This document shows positions 1-10,787 of a stretch of DNA of 64,000 nucleotides, piece after piece (positions within the stretch are counted from its first letter, which is position 1; each line of letters starts with the position of its first letter). The DNA is from Sisyra terminalis (Eukaryota; Arthropoda; Insecta; Neuroptera; Sisyridae): NCBI GenBank assembly GCA_958496175.1, contig OY292280.1, forward strand, positions 7,750,001 to 7,814,000, in the 5' to 3' direction. A program made the position numbers and the translations under genes. Under the pieces are notes generated by a model. It was not told the origin of the DNA. It made no database searches and was given only the letters and a program-made list of their open reading frames with translations.

Positions 1-2
1 CT

Positions 3-209
3 GAAATACTTAATCTCACGAGAAAAATAGCCAGAGATGTAACTGGTCTAATAATTGGTAATAGTGGACAGAGGAAATACCTGCGAAAAATTGCAGTACA
101 TGTGGGTAATCCATTGTGCAGATTTTGTCAGGAATAGGAACCATTCAACTTAGAAATAAAAAGAAGAGGTAACCGGTGCTTTTTATTCGGTGGGGTCCAC
201 CAGGATTAG
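3..209 (+). pseudogene. LINE C-terminal remnant (non-LTR retrotransposon, Jockey/I/R1-like)
   Basis: Reading from base 3, a frame of about 69 codons runs through one in-frame TAG (135-137) to TAG at 207-209. It contains LTRKIARD, then HVGNPLCRFCQE before the stop and FLFGGV after it. Non-LTR elements of the Jockey/I/R1 type commonly end in an RNase-H or post-RT segment with a CR.C..E...EH....C..L...R...LG pattern. The first cysteine pair and the R...FG part are visible; the EH and second cysteine are eroded or lost. It is therefore a dead fragment entering from the left window edge. The family assignment is from pattern memory and moderate at best; a chance open frame cannot be excluded. Confidence 0.42.
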
Positions 210-780
210 GCTAAGTATGCTTTAACTCGCTAGTTTAGGGTATCCTGAATCTTTTTTCCACTCACTTACGACCAAGTTGCCAATCTTCAGTCCATTTCGG
301 TAAAGGGATTCACTTAGGTTCCCTTAGCTAGTCAATTCGTTTTCAGGAGTTTCTTCAGCCCATTACTATTCTGCTCACAACACATTACCAGGTTCTAATA
401 AATTTCAGTCGTTAGATTCAGGAAGGGTCTTCCCATAATCCCCATGAATTCTGTTCCACTATCAATCTTGTGACTCCCATTGAATCTAATTCCCAAAATT
501 TAATTTTCAATAGCCTTATGATCATCATCTATCGCTAGTTAAACTTATTTCTGGTAGCCAAACCTAAGGGACCAAACTGGAATTCCACTATTTTCTAGTT
601 TATTTCTTAGTGGTTCCATAAAGCTGAGTTAATCCCAAACCAAAGATTAACAATCCAATAAAATGTGAGCAGCAACTTTTACTATTTTATTTGTTTTCTA
701 CTAAAGTTTATATAAAAATAGATTTCCAAAAGTTTCGGTTCCTTCAATGTACAAAGGTGACTGTTTTTATTTTAATATTA
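210..780. other. Spacer, possibly the 3' UTR of the LINE remnant
   Basis: No open frame, terminal repeat or RNA gene is visible. It is slightly less AT-rich than the surroundings, which would fit a LINE 3' untranslated tail, but no poly-A or short-repeat end could be identified. Confidence 0.3.
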
Positions 781-1735
781 TTTACCGTCGCTTTATAACT
801 ACCAAGGTCTTAAGCAGGGGGGTGTCACTCTTATGGCAGACTTGGTTCCCAAAAAAATTTTTTCTCAACGTCAACAGATGGCGAATGTGGGCTATAGTTC
901 TATTTGCTGACGGTACGAGGCGCTATAATGAAGTAAAATTTGCTTGATGTACGTTTATTGGTTAATTTCAAATTTGAGCTCGCCCCCCTCCTGGTCAGTA
1001 GAAATTGCCGAAATCGGTTTACCAAGTGTTAGTTGACTGTGTCGCCATCTTTTCGTATTTTAGTTAACAAAAGTGGACCTCGTGTTTGTTGACATATTAT
1101 TTAACAATTTTGAAGTACATATTTTTACAATATTACCTTTTTTTTTCAAGTGAAGTAAATTTATTCGAGCAGCGGTTCCACAACATTTCTAAGCAGTCAT
1201 AATTTTTGGCGACTGTAAGAGGGAACTTCCAGAATTCATCCAAGATGTGGATATGGGCGCATTTTTAAAATATATCCTTTCATATGTTTTTATAATTTTA
1301 TAACTAGAAGCCATATCATCTTATTTCTTGGTTATTTACATTTTATAATTCCAAATAGTGTTATATTCTTGTTCTGTATTTTAATATCGTAAATAAAAAA
1401 TTAAATTTTAACAAGAAGTTTCATTATTATATGGGGGTAACATTTTTCAGAAATAAAATAAATAAAAATTTGAAAATTGCGCGCAAAGTATTGAAAATAA
1501 GATCCCGTTGTTATCGGCTCTCCTACACCGCCAATAATCGTCGAGATGAACTGAGCATTTTTAGGATGAAAAAATTCACATTGAGTGGTCCTCCCATGGT
1601 CTTAAGTGACTCTAGATTTGTTAAAAGTCCGTAAACCGAAAAACCTCAAAAATTTGTGCGACACAAGATTCGAACCCAACAACTGCTAGTTTTGGAGCGG
1701 TCATATTGATCACTGGGTCACCAGTGAGGTCATGA
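781..1735 (-). repeat. tRNA-derived SINE copy 1, split by transposon A1
   Basis: The SINE reads on the minus strand. Its body (tail end 781-814, remainder 1599-1735) is interrupted by element A1. Reverse-complemented, the 1660-1725 part gives a pol III B box (GGTTCGAATC) preceded by GACCGCTCCAAAACTAG and a degenerate A-box region. Other copies, at 26.6 and 34.86 kb, show the intact A-box form TGGCCGAGTGGT typical of class II (Ser/Leu-like) tRNAs. The body downstream carries the family signature CGATTTACGG...CTCTAGAGTCGCTAAAGACC. Confidence 0.7.
815..1598 (+). mobile_element. Non-autonomous DNA transposon A1 (P/hAT-like, 8-bp TSD)
   Basis: This 784-bp element begins CAGGGGGGTGTCACTCTTAT, and its reverse-complemented right end is CATGGGAGGACCACTC, giving imperfect terminal inverted repeats. 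It sits in a SINE and is bounded by a perfect 8-bp duplication GTCTTAAG (807-814 and 1599-1606). Internally, 1441-1560 can be read as a peptide containing KVLKI-RSRCYRLSYT, which is recognisably conserved in the B copies. That suggests descent from a coding parent. An 8-bp duplication fits the hAT or P superfamilies. The THAP-like exon of the related B elements favours P. No transposase is intact. Confidence 0.72.
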
Positions 1736-2761
1736 CGTCATGAAGAAAAAATACACGAGAATAAAATTGAAGCTTGATTTTTACCATTGGATTTTCATTT
1801 AACTAAGAAACCATTTTTTTTTCGAAACAATAAGTAAAATTCTTCACCACTTCATTAAAGACAAAAAATAAAGGATATTGAGACAAAAAAGGATGTAATA
1901 GGGGTTGTCTCTTTTAGATTCACGCATGCGTACATTTTCACTTGATTTGTAAGAAAATATGGAGTTTAGTATTCTGATAATTGTTAACATAAAACCTGAT
2001 AAATAATATGATTTTTTTTATGAATAAATGAAAGCTTTTATTTTGTATATCTTAACGTATTTGAGCTTTTATATCATAACAAAAAGCAATCATCAAATTA
2101 ACGATTGTAAAATGAAAAACGTTTTTCATTAAAAAAAAAAATGATTTTCAAGAACAGTATTTGAGAAATGAAAAGCGAAAGAACGAATTATAAAAAGAAT
2201 ATTTTTTTCTTCAAATTGTTAAGCATTGAAAAGTTTATGAACCCTCAATTCAATGGGTACTGTATTTAAAAAAAGGGTGACCTTTTCGAATTTAAATAAA
2301 ATAGAAAATATATGAGCTTTACACAAAAGCTCTCATACTTTGTTTTCTATAAAAAAAAAAAATGTACGTTTTTTAATTTTGTTAATCGTTTATTCACATT
2401 TTTGACAAATCTGACAATGAAAGTGGTATGGAATTTGAACCGAAGTAAAATCCATTAAGAACGTCACACGTTAGAATGGCATTATAAAAAAGCTCCAGTC
2501 AAAGTCCAGTGCGGTGGCAGAAAGCTCTCACAAACAATGGCGAACGCTTTTTGCAATTGTTTTGTAAATCACACTGAAATTCGTTTGAGCTTACGATTTT
2601 ATCGAGCTTTTACGAAAGCTTCGTTATGAAAATAAGAACGAGATTTGTTTGGTTTTTTGAACCGAAAAAAAACAAGTTAAACATTAAAAAGTTAATGAAA
2701 AAAATTAAATTTAGCAAGAAGTTAGCAATTAGTATTCTCGTCTTTGTCCGGAACATAAAAA
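1736..2761. other. Spacer upstream of the heat-shock-type promoter
   Basis: Up to about 1870 this flank is also present inside composite element A2 (11868-12149). The rest is AT-rich single-copy-looking DNA with several AAAGCTC/GAGCTTT words. The minus-strand open frames within 2610-2913 lie over the promoter and look like shadows. Confidence 0.4.
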
Positions 2762-2990
2762 TACTGTAACAGAAAGGGAGAAAGTCTGTCTCTCTCTTTG
2801 TGCCATGCCGGCACGCGATTGGCTGAGTGACTTCTATCTCTCTCCCACCAATGCGAATGTACATATAGATTGTTCTGGAAACATCTAGTAGGTGGTGGAA
2901 CGTTGGCGAACAATGGAGTACATTCTAGAATGTTGGGTTGCGGATATATAATTCGCTCAGCTCAAGCCCAGGGAGTTCTGTATAGAAATT
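2762..2990 (+). promoter_or_regulatory. Heat-shock-type promoter (GA repeats, CCAAT, three HSE clusters, TATA)
   Basis: In order: CT/GA-rich GAGA-factor-like tracts (around 2785-2800 and 2833-2845); an inverted CCAAT box in GCGATTGGCTGAG (about 2815-2827); heat-shock elements TTCtgGAA (2873-2880), GAAcgTTggcGAA (2898-2910) and TTCtaGAAtgTT (2923-2934); and a TATA box ATATATAA (2944-2951). The likely start lies 30-45 bp downstream, with TCAGTTG at 2990-2996 a candidate initiator. This is the layout of insect Hsp70-type promoters. No heat-shock coding region follows within the window, so the promoter is orphaned, drives a non-coding transcript, or was carried here on a duplication. Its distal half is repeated at 26097-26212. 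Confidence 0.7.
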
Positions 2991-3200
2991 CAGTTGTGAA
3001 TCTCCATTACAACAAAGCGATTTTTAGTGTGATTTGAATTAAAAGTGATTATTGTCATTTAAGTGATTGTTTTGACAAGTGTAATTGTGTAATAAAAAGT
3101 GTTATAAAAAAAGTGATTGTTAAGTGTGAAAGTGATTATTTTTTTCCAAAAGAAATTCAAAGAACGAATAACCGCCATCTCAATACAGTTTTGAGACGTC
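2991..3200 (+). other. Hsp-like A-rich leader following the promoter
   Basis: This stretch is A-rich and repeats AAGTGATT-like units (about 3049, 3059, 3111 and 3131), resembling the long unstructured leaders of insect hsp70 mRNAs. No ATG opens a meaningful frame. A non-coding heat-shock RNA is possible, but only the promoter supports that. Confidence 0.4.
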
Positions 3201-3359
3201 ACGTTACAATACATTGGAACTAATTTCTATCACTAAAATAGCGGATCCGGTATAGGTTTTCCTGCCCCTACTAATTAGGTTCCCATTTAAATTAATTTTT
3301 AACCTTTCCCATTACAACTAAAAAAAAAAAATCATCCCTCAGTTTTACGTCAGGAATGC

Positions 3360-3520
3360 CTCCCCTTATTAGTTTTAAAAAGTTATATATAGCTTTTAGT
3401 GAGTGGAATACTGCATTGTATTTAAATACCAAATTTCATAAAAATCGGTTCATTCGTTTAATAGTTAATAGAAGACATACATCCAAATTGCACAGTCGTA
3501 AGAATTTAATATTTAAATAG
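3360..3520 (+). repeat. LINE-tail-like segment (AAATTTCATAAAAATCGGTTC motif)
   Basis: It contains CCAAATTTCATAAAAATCGG followed by TTCATTCGTTTAATAGTTA, a motif common near the 3' end of RTE-type elements in insects. A second copy of the core is at about 44905-44935. The assignment to RTE is from pattern memory only. Confidence 0.4.
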
Positions 3521-3609
3521 TGTAGATATAAATTTAGGTGATAATTTTTTTCGCATTACAAACATTACACACCTTACATACTTTTTCAATTCAATTTTTT
3601 AATTATTAT

Positions 3610-3740
3610 TTACCTTCGCCTTAAAACAGCTAAGGTCTTTAGCGACTCTAGGGTTAATAAAAATCCGTAAATCGAGAAATATCGAAAATTAACTCGATAC
3701 GAGATTCGAACCCAACACCTACTAGTTTTGGAGCTATTAT
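3610..3740 (-). repeat. tRNA-derived SINE copy 2, 5'-truncated
   Basis: On the minus strand the B box GGTTCGAATCTCG is followed by the body signature (GATTTACGG, CCTAGAGTCGCTAAAGACC). The A-box half is missing beyond about 3740, so this is a truncated copy. Confidence 0.65.
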
Positions 3741-3931
3741 TAATACTTTTTTACTTTAGCTTAGGAAACTGGACAGTTTTATTTACTAGCAGGCTGAATA
3801 GGCTGAAGCTGAGGGTGGCAAATCGTTGGGGGTGGCAAATTTAGCCCAAAAATTTGCTAATCTTGAAAAAATTGATGCAATAACGACGATAGAGCACAAT
3901 TGCGATTCCATTAATGGAATAAATGTAATTA

Positions 3932-4164
3932 CAGTGTAATCTCACTAATCCGACACTATTAAATACCGGAGATTGCCGGATTATTGGAATGTTCGGATTA
4001 CTGGATTATAGTGAAAAAATCATAGGTAATGAATAAAATAAAGCATTTCATAGAGGGAATAATTGTATGCACAGGTATAGAGGGGCGAGAGAGGCGTGCG
4101 TGGAGAGTGCCGGATTATTGAGTGTGCCGATCTATCGAAGTGCCGGATTAGTGAGATTGTACTG
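3932..4164. mobile_element. Pogo/Tigger-type MITE (TA target)
   Basis: The termini are CAGTGTAATCTCACTAATCC and, reversed from the right, CAGTACAATCTCACTAATCC, with TA on each side (3930-3931 and 4165-4166). The interior holds internally repeated CCGGATTATTGGA-type words. The AATCTCACTAATCCG motif is characteristic of pogo-like Tc1/mariner relatives. A right-truncated copy lies at 31964-32134. Confidence 0.75.
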
Positions 4165-4239
4165 TAATATGATTGCGAAATAGGGTATCGAATTTCAGAG
4201 GTCAGTAGGGGCGGCAAATTTGTAAATCCGCCACTGCAT

Positions 4240-5690
4240 TAGATTTAAACATGCATTAGATATAACTCCTCGGGAATTATTGGGAATCTCGATGGCTATC
4301 CTTAATTTATTTTTATTTTCGATTTGGTGAAGGTACCTGACAGACTTTGCTAATAACTTAATACATTATTTGCGTCAATCTGATAATTTTTCAATCAATA
4401 TCCAGGAAATGATGGAAACATTTATTTCCCCGGTTTTCCCCGTTTTACCTGGCCACGTCTTTACCTACGTCGATATCACATCTGACACTCGTGTACATAT
4501 GGAAAATGCGAATGGGTTTGGTTGAGAAAAACACAAATATCACATTTTTGATCAATGAAAATACACCGGAAATTTCGTAAGCCATAAGTTGACTTTGAAC
4601 TGGCAAAAAATTTATAACCTGTCAAATGGGGAAATCGACTTTTTAAGCGGTTCGAACTTAACAATTACGTTTCCCAAGCAAACTCGACTTGTTAAGGCCT
4701 ACTTCTCACCCCCTAATAACGTTGTTGTGCTTCCGTTCCGGTTTTCTCCACCTCTTTTCTATTATAACCATTAAAATTAAGGACTTTATTTACGAGGGTT
4801 GTACAATTCTATAAGTGGTATATTAACTCATCGCATGTCAACTTCATTACAGTTATCATTGATGAAAAAATATTTCCCATATTTTTCCACTTCAAACATT
4901 TTTTGCCGTATAAAAACCTTGTTTTTGCTTTCCTATAAATCTACACTGTAAGAAAATTGATTCTGAGATCGAATTCCTTAAGAGTTTGACTAATTTACCC
5001 TCAGAGAAATCTATTTTGCTTTATTCAATCCCAAACGGTTTCAATCAAGAATTTTATATTTCTTGTGTCAAGAAACACGCGTAGTTGAATAGAATGTCTA
5101 ATACATTCACAACAATGGTAAGTGTAGTTGAGTGAACTCCCCTCCACATTTCACATGAAAATTAGGGGATTTTATCTTTGTGTGCCTAAGCTGCTCATGC
5201 GCATAAAATGAAATGTTCAATACAGATCCTTATAGTGCTGGATCACTATTGTCAATTATTGTTCATGCCGTTTATAAGAAAATATAAATACTATCCAAGA
5301 GTATCGACAATACGTACAAATTATTTCTTCTTCTCCTTCTCTCTTTTGTTTTAAAATTGTCATTCATTAATTTTATTAGAAATTATATTGAAGTTTTGAA
5401 ACGACCGCGCTCCGACCTTGGTCGTTGAAGTGGAAAAGTGAGTTGGAGAGAGATAGGGTTATCAAGCCGAATACGGGATCAAACATGAATCCTCTATACT
5501 TTACCTCTGTGTTTTCTAAGCTGTACTATCGATTTGAACCTATGAATTTTGCTTTTCATTTAACATTTAACTTGTAATTATACAACATTATTTATAAATT
5601 ATTGTTTTAATAAGTGTAATAACATATTTTAATATTCTTTAAAAAAATTTTAGCGGATAATTTGTGTTGAACGATTATAACATGTAATGT
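4240..5690. other. Spacer without recognisable features
   Basis: AT-rich, no repeat partner found in this window. The overlapping 60-aa frames at 4476-4774 on opposite strands show no domain and are probably chance. Confidence 0.4.
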
Positions 5691-5701
5691 ATTTGATAAA
5701 A

Positions 5702-5920
5702 ATGGCTGATGACGCGGTCAAAGTATATTTAATGAGTCGGAGGTTCGAAGATCTTATTGATAGTTTTTGAGGTTTGTATATTATTTTTTAACAAATTAAA
5801 ATATTTATATATTTATAAACTTTTATTGTTCCTCCACGAGCCGGTGTATCAGTCAAACAAAACAATTATTGGAAACCTACGTCAAAAGAAAGCCAGTGAG
5901 GATTTTCTGTTCCTATTAAA
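5702..5920 (+). pseudogene. Possible two-exon gene remnant (unrecognised protein)
   Basis: An ATG in good context (AAAATGG) opens 22 codons beginning MADDAVKVYLMSRRFEDLID and runs into TGA just before a donor-like GAG/GTTTGT. After a 70-bp AT-rich gap ending TTCCTCCACGAG, an open stretch 5841-5920 encodes PVYQSNKTIIG...KKASEDFLFLLK and stops at a strong donor, AAA/GTAAGT. The second stretch looks like coding sequence in residue composition and is less AT-rich than its surroundings. The stop in the first piece and the poor first donor suggest decay, or fortuitous pairing of unrelated signals. No family recognised. Confidence 0.25.
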
Positions 5921-6821
5921 GTAAGTTATATTTATAATAATATTTTTTATTTTATTCTAATAAATGATTATTTGTATTTTTTATAGTATGGGCTAGGATT
6001 TTTAAAAGTTCTTAAATATAGTACGGACTTATACTTTTAATTAAATAATTTAAGTTTACATATTTTGTTCTTTTTAAAAATATATTTTAATTTTGTAGAT
6101 TTGTTCTTAATAAAATATATAAAATGAATACCAAATCAGTCTTTATTTAATAAATTATACCTACTTTCTAGCCAAGTATATTTTTAAATAAAATTTAATT
6201 AAAACTATTTTTTTTTTGGTTGAAATATCTGTGTGAATTAAACCAAATATATAAAATTATTCATTCAATTCCGTTTATATTTGAAATAAGTATAGTTATG
6301 TTTGAAAAAAGTATCCAAATTTTTAATCAAGTTTATATATATTGCTTGAAATAAAAATGAAATCGAAAGAAATCGAAGTTGACTTTCTTGGCCCAAAAAA
6401 CATTTTGAAACTCGTATAGCGCTTAATTTAAAGATCATGCGCATTTCGCCGTATCCAACCTTACAGCTGGTTTTAACCAAACGAAAAACGATTGAGATTA
6501 GTTCGCTCAAAAAAAAAATAAAACCGAGGTATACTATTAGGCGTAAATCACATTTTATTTTTTTTCAAGGTGTTGCACCAACTATTTTTTCACGCAATTT
6601 TTATGAATTATAGTGCTCATGTATAAGCATAAAATATATATTTTTCGTGATTGTCATTTTTAGAGAACACATAAAAAAAATTATTTCATTTCTTTTTTCG
6701 GTTTTTTTCTGTATAATTTTTTTTTTCTAAAAATTTCACAAAAATATATGATATACTCTGTAAAATAATCTAAAGCCTCGCGTTGGTTTCACTTCTCTAG
6801 CTTAATTAGTTTTTGAGATAT
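5921..6821. other. AT-rich spacer with a short dispersed repeat
   Basis: About 6505-6600 carries a motif around ACCGAGGTATACTATTAGGC that recurs at about 9235-9310 (ACCGAGGTACACTATTAAGC). The GTTGGTG..ACAC flank is inverted relative to the core between the two sites. The remainder shows nothing recognisable. Confidence 0.4.
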
Positions 6822-7003
6822 ATAACATTGAAAAATAGCCATGCGGGGGGACATTTTTGCCCATATCTCAAGGTCAAAGAGGAATTTGGTCGCGAAAAGT
6901 ATACAAAATGTGTTTGTATATCAAGCCGATATTTTAACATAAGGCTCGATATAGGTTCCTATTTGGGGGCCAACTCGTCATGTAGATCCTGCTAGACCTT
7001 TTG
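6822..7003 (+). repeat. Dispersed repeat C, copy 1
   Basis: This is about 180 bp and runs from AAAATAGCCATGCG through TTTGGTCGCGAAAAGTATA to CCTGCTAGACC. The same sequence is inverted at 16217-16392. Neither copy shows clear terminal repeats, so it may be a fragment of a larger element. Confidence 0.6.
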
Positions 7004-8810
7004 GAGTATTTTAATTTGAATTTAGAGAATTTTAAAATAGGCTTTACCTTACTTCAGATCATAAGTTCACCATCGCTGCTTTAGGATATACTTAAAATTT
7101 TCACTCCCCAAAAGGGGGGAAAGTACAAAAGAAAAAAATGAGAAATAATGATTTATGGCAAGATATGTTTGCATTAACTTTCCCAAATGTTTATGTAAAT
7201 TATTAAAATAACGAAAGAATATAACTGTATTTTGAGGTTACAGATATGGAAAAAGCTTTTTGTGAGCTTTTCACAGAAGTGGCGACTTTCTTTTTTTTTT
7301 TTGAAAAAAGCTCTACAGACTAAACGTTGAATTTTGATGGGAAACCTTTAACTGTAAATCAAATTGAATAAATAATTTGCTTGCTTTTTATAAAAAATGT
7401 GTGCTTTGTATGAAGAACATACATCTAGTCAGTATGATGAAAGCTCGCTGCGCTCCGGTAAGTTAAAAGGAAAACTGTAAGTTTTTAATGAATGTTTTTT
7501 GCGTAAATTAAACAAAGATTGGAAACGTAGCGCGAGCTTTGCCAAGCTTTCGAGGCGTTGATCCAACTCGGTGTGCTTTATTTTCGTTGTTTTGATCAAT
7601 ATGATTGCAAGATGTGGGGAAAAAAAGCTCGCGCTTTTTAAAATATGCATTTAGTGCGCGAACTACCTAGCTGGAACATAGCTAACTACGCTTTGTTAAA
7701 AAATAAATCAAATGGGAGTGTTTGTATAAATATTTGGTAAATCTAACGAGCAAAGCTCGCCGTGAGATGGCGCTGCGGAGCTTTGTTCCAGCACTCATTT
7801 GAATTGTGCTTGAAAATTGCTAATAAAAATATAAAATTGACTGGTGGAGAGATATTTGATTTTCGTATCTCGCCGCATTATAATACAGCCAAGTGTGTTT
7901 GAGATTCGCTCGCTGAGCTTGGAGAGCTTTGAAAGCTCGCCACCACCACGGGAGAGAGACGTCGAGAGCGTTTTCATGTTATAGTTGGATCGCTTATCTG
8001 AATATCTGCTTTTCATAATTTTATCTATTGTCGGTATCTTTCTCATTTGAAGATTTAACCCGGCAAATTTATGTCCCGGCATGTAATTAGTGTAATACAC
8101 GGTGTTCCGCGATAACGATCTACCCCCGGAATTTTCGCATTAAAATTAAACTTGTTTAACATTAGATTTTATTGATCTATGTAGACGAAAAGCTCCGCGT
8201 GCTCGACAAAAGCGTCTCCTCCAGAAAATCTTATCAATTTTTCCTTTTTCCCCATCGCGAGTGCCCCGTCCACCATCCAACTACTTCCCATTTCCGACTT
8301 CTTTCGTATTCTGTGTTTGACGGATCCGACTAACCTCCTCTCGCCACACAACTAATCTCTCGCCTTCGCATAAAAACTTTTATGAATTATTTCATTCACT
8401 TAAAAAACGTGGCCCCTATTTCTACGGCTGGATAACAAACGTAAGCCCGGTTTTGACAGCCCCACAATCTTAAAGCTCTCTAGGCGCTTTTCTGATTTCC
8501 CGCCTTTTCTTCACCTACTTTACAATTAACCAACTCATTAGAATACTAGTTTTTTCCTCCCCCATTACCAGTCGTCACAAGCCAATCTTCCACTCAATTC
8601 CTACCATCGAACCGTATTATGGTAAGCCGAGGAAATTTCAGAAAAAAATACTTTATTTCCTAATTTTAATAGTTAATCTAATTGCCCGACATCACCACTA
8701 TGATATAGCGACACACCGCTGAACTGGTGCAAAATACACAAAAGTCCACAAAAAAAAAATAGTTAATCAATGCAAAATTAAAAAACTAATAAATTTTTTT
8801 TTTTATATTT
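7004..8810. other. Spacer with a dense cluster of AAAGCTC/GAGCTTT words
   Basis: About a dozen copies of the word AAAGCTC or its complement lie between about 7270 and 8480, several extended to AAAGCTCGC (7441, 7626, 7752, 7932). No gene was identified. A 60-codon minus-strand frame (8169-8351) is somewhat GC-richer than its surroundings but matches no known domain. Confidence 0.4.
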
Positions 8811-8818
8811 CCTTAGAC

Positions 8819-9149
8819 CAGTGATTCCCAAAGTGGTCTATATCGACCCCTAGGGGTCTATGACAACCTGCAAGGGGTCTACGTCAGCGACAAAAAAATT
8901 TGGGGGTCCACGATAGTGGATCTCAACACATACACTGATAGTACCTATTTACTTACATCATACTATCTTATAATATCAAGACATATACGTTATATATAAA
9001 AGTACCTATGTTTTTACTTTAAGGTTTTAATACTAAACTTTACTGCAGTTAGAAATTTACAGGAAATCAATATCAGGTAAGTAGGGGGTCTACCCAACAC
9101 GGAAAACATGGCAAGGGGTCTACGACACAAAAAAGTTTGGGGAACTCTG
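8819..9149. mobile_element. hAT-type MITE with perfect 8-bp TSD
   Basis: The ends are CAGTGATTCCCAAAGTGGTC and, reversed from the right, CAGAGTTCCCCAAACTTTTT. Direct CCTTAGAC duplications occupy 8811-8818 and 9150-9157. CAGNG...CCCAAA termini plus an 8-bp duplication are classic for hAT elements. The interior repeats GGGGTCTA near both ends and has no coding potential. Confidence 0.85.
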
Positions 9150-9157
9150 CCTTAGAC

Positions 9158-9859
9158 TAACAATTATGAAAATAATATATGCACTGCTCCTATATTTTGC
9201 CTATTTTTTTTTTTTGAAGTTTTGTGAAAAAAAAGTTGGTGAAACACTTCGAAAAAAAATTAAACCGAGGTACACTATTAAGCGTAGATCACATTTCATT
9301 TTTTTCAGAATGTTTTAAATTTAAAAGTTAATAATTAGTTAATAATTAATTTAATAGTTAATAAATGCAAATTAACACCCAACTTGATAAAAACAAGACT
9401 TTCAGCCCCTATCTCCGAGTTGCGTAATCTTCAAGTTACGTATTCGTGGAATTATTTGAACGATTAAGCGTTGTGATAAGGTTGTTTTCAAATTCTTTTG
9501 CTCATATAACATATGCGTTGGAATAACGCAAGGCTTATAAATTTAAACAGTTAGTTTAATTTAAACAGTTTAGTTAAATTAAAACAGACAAGAATTTGTT
9601 CCATTTTTGTGAATATTTCTTTAATGAAGTCATTTACTTAACTTTTTCTATTTGCTCCCGTTAAAGTATACATTACAAAAGTAATTTGTTCAAAAAATGA
9701 TGATTTTTTTTTAATTATATCGAAAATATTGTTGGGAATGACAAAAAAAAATCCTGTCAAAGTTTAAGCTCTTAAAATTAAGAGGTGCCGCATCGCAAAT
9801 TTCGATTTTCCATTTCAATAACATGGGAACAATATTCTGTTGCACTTTGGAATTTTATA
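9158..9859. other. Spacer and unpaired left flank of foldback FB4
   Basis: It holds the second copy of the ACCGAGGTACACTATTAAGC motif (about 9235-9310). The stretch 9710-9859 resembles the outer part of foldback arms (ATATCGAAAATATTGTT, AAGCTCTTAAAATTAAGAGG) but has no complementary partner on the right, so FB4 appears truncated at its right side. Confidence 0.4.
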
Positions 9860-10482
9860 GCTCACGTTGGTGACAATATTTCGGAATGACTAAGGTATAT
9901 TCTTGTAGAAAATTGAACGATCTACAAAAAAGGTCTCGCACAAGTTTTTGATATATTTATTCCTTCAAAAGTAATTCGAGATCAAAGTTGAACTAAAAAG
10001 AAATTTTAATATTTTTTCAATTTTGTGACGCAACCATCAATTTTATGAGAAAATTTTATAAGACATTTTTTGTAGAACATTTTTTTTTCTATAATTTATC
10101 TCCATAAAAGTTTTTGATATTTTTTACAGGTCCTAAGTTAATTGCATTAAACTGAAAATTTCCTGAACTATTATATTTTTCACATAAAAATTATTTTTTT
10201 TATTTTAATTAAATAACTTAGGACCTGTGAAAAATATCAAAAACTTTTTCAGAGATAAGTTATAGAAAAAAAAGTGCTCCACTAAAAATGTCCTATAAAA
10301 TTTTCTCATAAAATTGATGGTTGCGTCAAAAAAATTGAAAAAATATTAAAACTTCTCTTTAGTTCAACTTTGACCTCGAATAACTTTTGAAGGAATAAAT
10401 ATATGAAAAACTTCTAACAGACCTTTTTATAGATCGTTCAATTTTCTACAAGAAATTCCGAAATATTGTCACCAACGTGAGC
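9860..10482. repeat. Foldback element FB4 (hairpin, ~280-bp arms)
   Basis: The left arm 9860-10143 (from GCTCACGTTGGTGACAATAT) is the reverse complement of 10200-10482 (ending ATTGTCACCAACGTGAGC). The loop is about 56 bp and AT-rich. The arms contain the recurrent foldback module CTACAAAAAAGGTCTCGC (9931-9948). Mismatches and small indels are scattered through the arms. Confidence 0.75.
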
Positions 10483-10779
10483 TTCATTCATTGACACAAA
10501 TGTGCACTTATATTTGAATATACAATGTAAAACGGAAAAAAAATAATGATCTTCTTTATTTTGTTTATCATGACTAAAAAGCAATTCGATTTCGCACATT
10601 TGGACGTTGTACATACAAAATTGTTGGAAATAGAGGGAAAGTGTGGAAGGTAATTAGAATATTTTATTTATTTTCCATAACAATAATTGGTTTTCAAATT
10701 GTTCTAAATATCGAAGAAAAGGTAGTATGGAAGATTTTTTATTTGAAGTGACAGTGAAATATATGGCAAAAAATTGATA
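10483..10779. other. Short spacer
   Basis: AT-rich; no repeat or gene recognised. Confidence 0.4.
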
Positions 10780-10787
10780 CCTTAATG

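Noticed and set aside
1640..1730. Functional tRNA gene (B box GGTTCGAATC on the minus strand)
   Set aside because: No acceptor stem pairing or complete cloverleaf, and the same sequence recurs with a fixed downstream body, so it is a SINE head.
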